A DNA stretch of 64,000 nt, taken from Gigaspora margarita. Taxonomy: Eukaryota; Glomeromycota; Glomeromycetes; Diversisporales; Gigasporaceae. The notes under the pieces were generated by a model. That model was not told the DNA's origin and did not search any database. It saw nothing but the letters and a program-made list of their open reading frames with translations. Below, one piece after another: positions 46,730 to 56,400 of the stretch (position 1 is the stretch's first letter; every line of letters starts with the position of its first letter). The stretch spans positions 256,678 through 320,677 of the forward strand of contig WTPW01000703.1 of the NCBI GenBank assembly GCA_009809945.1, in the 5' to 3' direction. The position numbers and the translations under genes were made by a program.

Positions 46730-46902
46730 CAGGCAGACCTCTCTAAATGCAAGTTGTCAGGCCAAATTTTTGATAGCTTGCATTTAGAGAACAATAAAAA
46801 AACTGCATTTATAGAGGTTAGAAATATATTTAGGCCAGAATTTAAGGTTGCATTTAGAGAGGTGTTGCATTTAGGGGGGTTGCATTTAGGGATATCTGAC
46901 TG
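46730..46902. mobile_element. TA-flanked MITE, 173 bp
   Basis: Ends CAGGCAGACCTCTCTAAATG and the complement of CAGTCAGATATCCCTAAATG, with TA on both sides. The GCATTTAGAGA word recurs five times inside. The 68-codon frame covering it is a by-product. Confidence 0.88.
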
Positions 46903-47055
46903 TATTTGATATTAATAATGCATTTGCTTTTTCAAGATGAATGCAATCTAATATCTATTCTATAAATTCTATTCTTATAGTTAATATGAATTGCACCTAT
47001 TTTTGTATTATATATATATTTATACTATATATTCATATTCACAAACTATAATAAC

Positions 47056-47557
47056 ATCCTCCGGACCAATAGCATAGCGGTTATGCTCCGAGGATACAAA
47101 TTGCAAGGTTGCCGGTTCAATTCCTCCCAAAGGTGAAATAAAAAAGCTAGCCGATTAGGGAACTGAAATACCGTGAGAAGACAGGGACCCAGGACATCAT
47201 ACGATAGACTTAATTGGACAACTGTTATTTTGAGAATTTGTAGCCATGAAGAAAATCGTGCTAGAACTCTGGCTTTGGAATAACTGAAGTCACGAGACGT
47301 AATGTGAGGCCCAAGTCTGGATTTATATGATACTATATGAACTTGTGGCGTTGCTGACCTGTCTAGGTAAAATTTCAGTTTGGTGTTCAGTGTGTGACCT
47401 CTCCAGGGGTCGCTGCGGTAGGTCGCATCTTGGTGCTATTAGTAGTAACCAGGTGAAGTCAGGCTTTCTGTAAAAACATAACTTGTAATACCCTTCGGGG
47501 TTCGCATAAAAGATTTATAATAAAGTTATAGCAAGATTCACCAAAGCTTAAAAAAAA
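47056..47557 (+). mobile_element. tRNA-derived SINE, second family
   Basis: A 13-bp direct repeat AAACTATAATAAC (47043-47055, 47558-47570) flanks it. The head is tRNA-like with A box TAGCATAGCGG and B box GGTTCAATTCC; a body of about 400 bp follows (richer in G and C than its surroundings), and the element ends CACCAAAGCTT plus an A tail at 47550-47560. The body shows no similarity to the SINE at 3033-3511. Confidence 0.93.
47070..47124 (+). promoter_or_regulatory. Internal RNA polymerase III promoter of the second SINE
   Basis: A box at 47070-47080 and B box at 47114-47124, spaced by 33 bp. Confidence 0.82.
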
Positions 47558-47570
47558 AAACTATAATAAC

Positions 47571-48050
47571 TAACACTTCTGAATATATGCATTTCACATA
47601 ACTATTATGAAAGACCTAAAAATTTATATAAAACAAGAGTTCATAATTATGAAAAGATAAAAAAAAAAGCAAACTATGCACTATTTTACAACCATATAAC
47701 TGTACATTCATTTGTAGTACATTCATATATATCTTTATATATTCATATTTACCTCTTATGAAAGTTACATGACTCGTAAGATCAGTAAGATAAAATTTTA
47801 CAAAATGCTTCTTTTGTGACTCTAGAATAGTCTATCAAAGTTTTAAAGAAAACAGATGATATTTTTTTGTGAATCATATGACGTACCTCTTGTTCTTATG
47901 ATTTTTAATATATAAAGTTTGTGTAATATTCATTCATGAACTGAACTTCTGTTATGCTGTTGTGATCATCACCACTAGGTTTTCGAGTCAGTTTCTGACC
48001 CAGCTTCTAATCCTGTTTCTGAACTAGGTGATATCACCTAGAGTAAAAGT
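47571..48050. other. AT-rich intergenic sequence
   Basis: Near 47985-48045 a short region has CAGTTTCTGACCCAGCTTCT / CCTGTTTCTGAACTAGGTGA and a hairpin CTAGGTGATATCACCTAG. No gene. Confidence 0.4.
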
Positions 48051-48459
48051 TTAGCAATACTCTTTATTTTATATTTTTATAAAAAATTACAAATATTTTA
48101 GCTATATTTATAGATAAGTAAAATAAAAAAAAAACAATACTAATAAAGTTATTTAATTTATATAAAAATTTTAAGTAGGCATATTTTGTTTTTTTGACTC
48201 CTTTTTTATTGCAAAAAATCAATTTACTTAGTATTATTTTGACTTTTATATATAGCAACAATTAATGATCATATATAAAAATTTTTTAAAATAAAATTTA
48301 AAAACTTGTTGTATCTGATTATTTATTGCTGCTATATATAAAGTCAAAATAATACTAAATAAATTAATTTTTTATGCAATAAGAAAAGTAGTTCAGATGA
48401 ACAAAATATATTTATTATAAAATTATTATATAAATCAGTTAATTATTTTATTAATTAAT

Positions 48460-49219
48460 GAGCCACCAGTGACACAGATTTTATATGTAATTATATAGAA
48501 TGTAAATGCTGAGTGTCTCTAAGAAAATTTTTTTTTGTACTGAGTTAATAGCTAATGCCTACTAATTGAAAGTTGTAAAGCTTACTAAGATGCATATGGG
48601 AGAGCCCACAGCAAAAGGATGCATCGGGTCAACCAATCAAATTTTGAGATTTTATAGAATAACCAAATAATAAATGAATAATTTTATAAAAACAACTTTT
48701 AATAATTAAATCTATTAATAAAAAGTACGTAATTTTGCTTTATTATTTTGATACTATTATATAGGTGATAATCACATACCAATTTTGACATAATTTTCTC
48801 AAAATCATATGATTGTTCCAAAGCATCCTTTTGCTATGAGCTCCCTATATAAAGGAGATGAAATAATCAAATTGATCCAGTGGTTGCTGAGATATCTTTA
48901 AAAATGATTGGACGACTATAAAATATTACTATGTAAACAATAGTTTGTTTACATAGTAATTTTATATAGTTAGCCAATTGTTTTTTAAAGATATCTCAGC
49001 AACTACTAGATCAATTTGGACGATCACACCTTCTTTAGATGCATCCTAGTGGGCTCTACAACTTTCAATTAGTGGGAATTAGCTGTTAACTTAGTATGAA
49101 AAAATTTTTTATATAGATGATTGTCAAAAAATCTTGGCATTTCCTGCTTATGTAATTTACATAGTGATCTGTATCATGTTACACTATGATCTTGCACCAG
49201 ATGACTAGCGGATCATCAA
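48460..49219. mobile_element. TTAA-flanked element (family G) with type-M3 core and a PIF-like insert
   Basis: TTAA at 48456-48459 and 49220-49223 flank TGAGCCACCAGTGAC and the complement of TTGATGATCCGCTAGTCATC. The core is an M3 palindrome: left arm TACTGAGTTAATAGCTAATG, GAAAGTTGTAAAGCTTACTA; right arm TGGGCTCTACAACTTTCAAT. The left arm is interrupted at 48598-48845. Confidence 0.75.
48598..48845. mobile_element. PIF/Harbinger-like MITE, 248 bp
   Basis: Ends GGGAGAGCCCACAGCAAAAG and the complement of GGGAGCTCATAGCAAAAGGA, with TAT on each side. The uninterrupted opposite arm of the surrounding palindrome (GATGCATC TAAAG at about 49036, inverted) shows the original site. Confidence 0.8.
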
Positions 49220-49897
49220 TTAAAATGTATTTTTTTTATTTTACATTTTACAAAAAAATTACAAGTTTTTTTTAGATATATTTATAGATAAGTAAAATAA
49301 AAACAACACTAATAAAATGTTATTTGGTTTGTATAAAAATTTTAGAGTAGATATTATTTTACCTTATCCAACAAACTCATATGATCATGAAAAATTTCTT
49401 AATGTTATTTTTTATGTGTTATTACATAATCATGTTTATTCAAATTAAAACTAAGCGGGTGACTCTCTACCAATCAATAATCATAAATTACGGATAACAC
49501 TATTATTGGGCAAATTGGTAAATATAGTAATTTGACAAATAATTGGCTACATGTGCTACAGAGCTGCACATGATCATTTGCCAAATTACTATTATTCAAC
49601 AATTTTTGCCTACTAATGTATACTTTTTGAACAATTTTATTTATTGTATAAAAATTGATTTAATTATTAAAATTGTAACTTTTCTATATAGCAACTTTTT
49701 ATATTTATATATTAATAAGATTGTAAAGAATTAATTTTATTATTAAAATTAGCTACCAAATTCTAAAAAAATATATTGGTGATTATAATATAATTGTAAC
49801 TGTATAGAGGTATTTTTAATAATAAATAATATCCTATTTTGGTAATTATAAAGAGATTGTAACTATATAAAAAGTAATTATATATAACTGTATAATA

Positions 49898-50071
49898 TAA
49901 CCCTGTTATAGTGACATTTATATATGTCACAATCTCACTATAGTCACTTTATCTTCTATTTAACTATATATACTATATATAACTACTATATAACTTCTTG
50001 CTTATTTTTGTTACAATCTTGCAATAGGTATATAGAAGATCTAATTTTAGTATATAACTATTGCAGGGTTA
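49898..50071. mobile_element. TA-flanked MITE, 174 bp
   Basis: Ends TAACCCTGTTATAGTGAC and the complement of TAACCCTGCAATAGTTAT, with TA on both sides; it abuts the right end of B copy 3. Confidence 0.75.
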
Positions 50072-50135
50072 TACTGTATCTGTATTATTTTAGTTAATAG
50101 TTTAACCTCTTATTCTGCACCAATCTAGTTGTTAA

Positions 50136-50421
50136 TAGGGTTCCTCAAATTCAAATCAAATCAAATATTGGGTCAATTTGAATTTGATCAAATCAAATTG
50201 ACCCTAATTTGAATTTGATTTGATTCAAATATTTGGATTTGAATTTGATTTGAATTTGAATTTTTAATAGTAATTTTCAAATCAAATCAAATATTTGTCA
50301 AATCAAATCAAATTTGACCAGATTTGAATTTGATCAAATCAAATATAGTCAAATTTGAATTTGAATTTGATCAAATATTTGATTCAAATATTTGAAGATC
50401 AAATCAAATTGTGGAACCCTA
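50136..50421. mobile_element. hAT-like MITE built of TTTGAATTTGA repeats, 286 bp
   Basis: Ends TAGGGTTCCTCAAATTCAAA and the complement of TAGGGTTCCACAATTTGATT. The interior is almost only alternating TTTGAATTTGA and CAAATCAAAT words, so the whole can fold. Flanking 8-mers GTTGTTAA and GTTGATGA match at six positions. Confidence 0.75.
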
Positions 50422-50429
50422 GTTGATGA

Positions 50430-51085
50430 GTTAGTCTCTTTTAGTTAAACAATGAGGGGAGTGACAAAAATCTTGTGATTTTTTAGGGGAGAGAGGAGTA
50501 AAAAATGTTGAAATTATATATAAGAACCTGACCAAATCTATATTAAAGAGAGGGGAGGGGGGTAGGCCTCTAATAAAAAATAATCAGGTGATTAATAACA
50601 ACTGCTCTAACTAATAAATATAATAATAATTTGTAAATTAAATATTTTACTTATTTACTTATTTTAATAATTTTTCATATATATCTATGCAAGTAAAATT
50701 TATTTTTATATGCATACATGTGCAATTAATTAATTGTTTGCACATCTAAAACATGTATATTACTTGAATTTGTGCAATTATCTTTGGATCTAAATTTTAA
50801 ATACTGGTTCTAGCACAACCTACTTTATAGCTTGAATTCTTAAACAATAGATATAGTACTACCATTGCAGGTTTATATCTTAAAGTCATTTTTTGTAATA
50901 CTGCTACAATCTAATCCATATTTCAAGCTACTATTTTTCTAGTAGCTTTATTATTTTCACTTTTAGAAAGAATTGAACTAGTAACTTTAGAGTATAACTG
51001 CTATATTATTAACTCAGAAGTCAACCAGATTATTATTGATATATAATATATTCAAAAAACTATATGCTTTTTTGGCAATTAGTTA
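50430..51085. other. AT-rich intergenic sequence
   Basis: Contains GAGGGGAGTGACAAAAATC and a GGGGAGGGGGGTAGGCC purine-rich spot (about 50543-50572), otherwise no structure and no gene. Confidence 0.35.
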
Positions 51086-51324
51086 TAATTAATTAGTGCT
51101 TGGATCTGGATATATAATCAGATATCTGAATAGATATCTTGTTTTATATTTTATCAATCTGAATTTATAAAATGGATATATTTATATCCAGATTGTAATT
51201 CAGTTTATATCTGGATTTTAATCCTAAATTTTTTTTTGTAAGTGATTAACATTTAAATATATGTTTGAGATCTCAAATTAACTAAATTACTGTATTAACT
51301 GCAATACATATGCAAGTACTTACA

Positions 51325-51475
51325 TATAGTACAATGTTGTTAATGAACATGTCAATTGGTAATTGTCACATCTTTTTATTAAATTATTTATTGTTCAGTG
51401 ATAAATCACATAATAAAAATATGTGATAATTACCAATGAACATGCTCATTTAACAACACTGCACATATGTTGTGA
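51325..51475. mobile_element. Small hAT-like MITE nested in the 1.44 kb element
   Basis: Arms TACAATGTTGTTAATGAACA and the complement of GCAGTGTTGTTAAATGAGCA continue through TTGGTAATTNTCACAT. Flanking ACATATAG and ACATATGT agree at six of eight bases. Confidence 0.65.
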
Positions 51476-51539
51476 GGGGCTAATTTACTGTTACTGAATA
51501 AATTTAATACCTATTGCTTATAAGACAATCTACTTTTAA

Positions 51540-51719
51540 CAATCAATTACAATAAAAGTTAAGATTGAAGGCTCCAAAAATGTTAGGCATCAATTAAGGC
51601 GTAGAAAGATTCAGTCTGGATCTTTTAGAGCAGTGGGTCTTGTTGAGTATTGCCAGGCTTCAGATAAGTCCTCTTTTACTTGCAGAGGTACTATATTGGT
51701 CAAATACTTGTATAGTTGA
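51540..51719 (+). other. Possible captured coding fragment (60 open codons)
   Basis: The frame reads QSITIKVKIEGSKNVRHQLR, then RRKIQSGSFRAVGLVEYC and QASDKSSFTCRGTILVKYLYS before a stop. The residue mix is far less biased than translated AT-rich repeat, with no in-frame start. I do not recognise the protein. It may be an exon picked up by the hAT-like element. Confidence 0.35.
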
Positions 51720-51889
51720 ATACTAATAATTCTTCTTTAACTTGGGTTAGGTCTACAGCTCAATTCGTAGTCATGCATTATGAAATATCAGAACTGGCTT
51801 CGATCAGGACCCTGAACATCTCTCATATAGGTCATAACTAGATTTTGGCCAATTTTGGTCTAATTCACTAAAAATGACAAAATCTATTT

Positions 51890-52015
51890 ACTTTAATAAC
51901 TTTTAATCCAGTGATCAGAATTGAATAAACTTTTTTTTTTAGATGTGCCTCACTGAGAGCTTCATTTAAAAAAAAAGTTCATTCAAATTGGACCACTGGA
52001 TGCCAAGTTAATTGC
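51890..52015. repeat. Module copy inside the hAT-like element
   Basis: ACTTTTAATCCAGTGATCAG, AGATGTGCCTCACTGAGAG and TTGGACCACTGGATGCCAA form an imperfect hairpin with the module's block order. It is the version furthest from the 17 kb and 45 kb copies. Confidence 0.65.
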
Positions 52016-52822
52016 CAAAAACTGTTTTTTGCTTCTCAAATTTTAGGTATTTTTGCCAAAAAATTTCAAGTATGACCTCTATACTAGATATTTGGGTTCT
52101 CTTCGATTGGGTTCCAATTTTAAACCTGATAGCAAAAGATGCAGTCAGAAATCAAAAATTTGGGCCATATAATGCAGAGTCACAAGGATCAGATTATTCC
52201 AAAATAGAAATTATAGGATCAGTAGTTCGATAAATCAGGTATAAGGTAATCAATAGTTTAATCAGTCTGTGATTCTTATAAATATAATTAATTGGCCAAT
52301 TACTAATGCTCTTCTCTCTTATTGTATCAGAATGAATTAGTTAGGGTTATTGATAATGATACGTATTGGATAATTTACTAATTTGTTAATTAGTATTATT
52401 ATATCCAGATAAAACTAGATTTGAAATTACAAAATAGCAATCCAGATTTATAATCCTCTTTTCAAAAATGAATATCCATTATCCTATTTATATCTGGATA
52501 TATCCAGATTTTGTAAACTGGATCCAAGCACTATAATTAATAAAACTTACTAGCATAGTAAATTAATAGCTTTTTTCAATTATTCTATTATTTATACTAG
52601 AATATTGCTAAATTATAAAATTTTCTATGCTATAATTTATAAGTATTTTTAATTATATGATATATAGCAACTGTATAAAAATTTTACAGACATGTAATAA
52701 TATCTACTAAATTCTATTAACCAAAAATAATTACAGATCATTATTGCATTTTTTGATTAAAAGTTAACTTTTGATATTAGAATAGGAGTAAGCATTTAGA
52801 CAACATTAACAAGAGCATTATA

Positions 52823-53180
52823 CACTATAAAAAAAGTGGTCCTAGCAGTATTATAGTTTAGCATAGAGATATCTGCAATAGCATATGTACTATGACATGT
52901 ATATGTACACTATATAAAATAACACATATTTAGAATGATTGTTTAAAGCATAGCATAGAATGATCTATAGTGTAGTAATAGACCAGAATTTGTGCATGTT
53001 TATATCTGTCTTATTTTTAGAATAGATGATTGTTATTATATATACTATTCAAATCTGCTTTGGACATTTAACAGTGCCTGTTTTTTAGTATATCTTAGTA
53101 TATTGTATATGTCCAAACTATTGTGCATAAGATTTTTATACAACATAGCACATATTTTGAATAATATATATATGACTATT

Positions 53181-53182
<2 letters not shown>
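52823..53182. mobile_element. CACTA-like MITE, left part only, cut by the LINE
   Basis: Begins CACTATAAAAAAAGTGGTCC, alignable to the end of the 19603 element (CCCAGTAAGAAATGTGGACC). AGCATAG/AGCATATG/GCACATAT words recur as in that element. It stops at the LINE poly(T) at 53183; the other half was not found beyond 63000. Confidence 0.5.

Positions 53183-53247
<65 letters not shown>
53183..53247. repeat. Pure T run of 65 (LINE A tail)
   Basis: Uninterrupted T on the plus strand at the 3' end of the LINE. It creates a poly-Phe tail on a spurious 85-codon plus-strand frame. Confidence 0.98.
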
Positions 53248-53252
<5 letters not shown>

Positions 53253-53491
53253 TAATGTGAGACCTTGCTCTTATCTTTATTAAATTTAATGAAAACTTTT
53301 TACAGTTGGAAAAATTTTCATAATTTAAATCTAATGCTAAGAAAAAGAACTCAGACATATACTAGATAAACAAAAGTAGACCTAGTACTTATCTGTGGCC
53401 TAAACCAACAAGAGTGGCCAAGGCTCACCTAGATTTGGTCATTGGTTAATATACTAGAAGGGTGTGTAAGATATTTAATCCAGTGGGGGTA

Positions 53492-56400
53492 CTAGTAATC
53501 TATTTTCTGAATTGAGTTATTTATAATAGAATTATTATTATTAGTTTGGGTTATAATTGTAGTAGATACAGAAGATCCAGAAGCTATAGTTTGATTTTGT
53601 AAGATTGTTTGTTGATATTGTAATCTTGAAATACAGTATGGAATCCAGATTTTTGTATAAATTTGTTGATTCAGATGAAGTAAAAATTGAATTGTAAAGG
53701 AGCTAGCAAGCTTTAAAGATAAGCCAGTTTCTTGTAATGTATTAATTAGTTCTAATGGAATAAGACCTGATAGAGTTGAGTATAATGAGGGCTTGTGTGA
53801 AAAATGATGAATTTGAAAACTATCAAGATTTAAAATTTTGAAGTGAAGATTTATAGCCTGGGTTGAAGAAATATCACATTTGTTAGAGCTAAGTATTTGG
53901 TTTAAGGAATTGTTTATAAGGTCTAGTAGTAGATTAGTATTTGAACAAGTAACCCAGTGCAAGGCATTACTCACCTGTTGGCATATATGACAAATATTAG
54001 GGTATGAGGGATATCTTTTATGAAGAATATGTGGAGAAGGAAGCTCATCAAGTAATAACTTTACTCTAAAAGACTTTAGAGTAGAGGATTGAAAGCTATG
54101 TGAAAAATTGCTAATTTTTTGATTATTATTAATGTATAGCCATGAAGCATTCCAGTTGATTAGTTGTGAAATTGGGATCCATTGCTGAAAGTGGTTTTGT
54201 GATGTCCACCATGCAATTATATGTGCTCTACAGATTGTTCTTATGCTGCAACGGATAGGAAGTTCCATTGGATAATTATCTGAAGTTGGTGTAAATTGAG
54301 GATTATATATGTTGTTTGAATTGTAAATAAGATAAGGTGCTATGTGATGATTGCGTGCTAGTTGGTCAGCTTTATTGTTAAAGTTATCATCTTCATGTGC
54401 ATTTACTTTATGCAAAGTAATATATAGATTGTATGATTTAATTAAATTAAGTAATGTGTTCCAAATTGACCAATAGGGTATATTTAGAAAGTTTGGAAGT
54501 GGTATAATATTGATTAAACTTTTAAATTTAGAGATAACTGATTGTGAATCTGTATAAATTTGAATAGTACAGTTNCTAGGAGCTGTACTTATTGCAGCTA
54601 AAATTGCAAGTAGTTCTGCTTTAAATGAGCATGGCCAGAATTTTGTTTGTCTTGAAAGGTATGTATGATATTTTGGTTAGCTAATTGTATCCAACCAATT
54701 CCCATAGAGCACTGGGGATTGCCTAGGTTAATAACAGAAACATCTGTATAAAAAGTAAGTTCTGAGAGACTACTATTATATTGTGTAAAAGACTGAAGAG
54801 TATTATAAGCTTGACTTGGTTCAAATATTGGAGGAAGTTGTGTAGTAGAAATGTTAAGATTTGGTAATGGTGGAATATGGATTGGATTTCTAAGTGCAAT
54901 TGAATATATGAGATCTAGAAAATTAGCTTTAAATTAATTGTTTTGTCAGAATTTAGTCTGCCAAAGAATTTTGTAGCATGACTAGTGGGTATTAGAATAG
55001 TACATTTATTTTTAATTATTTTAGTATTGAGAGAACAGTTACTGCATGATGATATAGTAATTGGTGGAGCTGGGTATAAGTTTGTGAATTGTGTTTGAAA
55101 AGAATATTGCCAGTAAGTTATTAGTATAAAGTCTGATGCAGTTGGTTGGCGACGAGCTTTGCCGATAATAATTTGATCATTTAATAATGTAATAAGCCAA
55201 GGTTTGGAATGTTTTGAAAAGTGACTAGTAGTATAACTGTAATAGTTTGTAGAGGGTAAATTTATGTGTGAATAAATGGTGTGTTTATAGGAGTGGCTAG
55301 TGATTTTATCTTCTAGAAAGATAAACCATTGAGGAGTTTTGCCTTTAGGAATTTTGTGTAATCTTGGTAAAATATGTTTCCAATCTAATAGGCATGAATT
55401 GTCATATGTTGTAAGTTGATCAAGAAAAAGTAAATGATGATGCCGAATTTGTTTTTTAAAAGTCATGTATTTAGGATGTGAAGCAAGAATAGATTCCAAA
55501 GAAATTGAACCTTCTTTAATTACAAAAGGAATTTTGGAATAAGGGTTAGGGTTAATTGACCAGTTAAGATGTTTAAAAAGCTGAATAATATTAAAGGTTG
55601 TAGTTAATCTATTAGGGCTATCAATTGTAAGATTAGAATGAGTGAAGATACTAGTAGGTGACCAGAGGTTATTTTGGAGTTGTTGAACTCTAATAAGAGT
55701 AGTAATATTTAATAGGCTATTGCTATTTAATCTTTTAATAAAGTTAAATAGGTGATGTTGAAGTTGGATATCCCAAATATTTTTAATATTGTAAATTTGA
55801 GAATGGAGTAAAGTGCTAGTAGGGATTGTGTGATTAAGTTTGGATTTATACTTGATTAATCCTATGTGCTGTGTTAAGATTTTATTGCATGTTGACTGGC
55901 TTAATACAATATTTTGCATTCAGTATTCTATTGTAGAAATAATAACAATATTAATAATATAGCATGCTTGGGTATCTGTAATTTTTTTGTACGAGCAATT
56001 TGTATAAGCAGGTTTGATTTAGCAATAATAAGTTGGGTTTGTTGAAATTGTTTATTGTCTAAAGTAAACCAACATCCAAGAAACTTAAAAGGCTGGTTTG
56101 GAAGTTGCAGAGGAAGAGGTTGATTGTTATATATAATTGGGTTGTAGTTTTGTTGTTTAATATTGGTTGAAAGTATTGATTTGGTTGGATTTACTTGGAT
56201 ATTTGCNATAGAATAGAAGGATTCTGCAATAGTAAGNATCTTNGAAAGCTCTGTTNGAGATGANNCTATCNATAAAGTATNATNCATGTATGCTAGTACA
56301 GAACATTTGGTTTGTAGATTGTCAGTTGTAACATTTTTGAGGTTGGTAAACCAGAATGTTTCAATTGTATAACCAGGTGAATTTGAGTGTATATAAGAAA

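Larger units (their letters stand above)
48051..49890. mobile_element. Family B-related palindromic element, copy 3, interrupted
   Basis: The centre (48240-48360: TTTTGACTTTTATATATAGCA and mirror) and the right flank (GGTGATTATAATATAATTGT, ending ATAACTG before TATA) match B copy 1. The left end is worn. The TTAA element at 48460-49219 interrupts the right arm. Confidence 0.65.
51094..52533. mobile_element. hAT-like element, 1.44 kb
   Basis: An exact 8-bp duplication TAATTAAT (51086-51093, 52534-52541) flanks TAGTGCTTGGATCTGG and the complement of TAGTGCTTGGATCCAG. Subterminal ATCTGGATATA/TATCCAGAT words repeat at both ends. The interior contains a small MITE, a 60-codon open stretch and a module copy at about 51890-52015. 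No transposase. Confidence 0.9.

Noticed and set aside
47056-47130. Functional tRNA gene
   Set aside because: Same reasoning; the head continues into a SINE body.
52992-53249. 85-codon frame ending in poly-Phe
   Set aside because: The tail is the LINE poly(A) read from the other strand.
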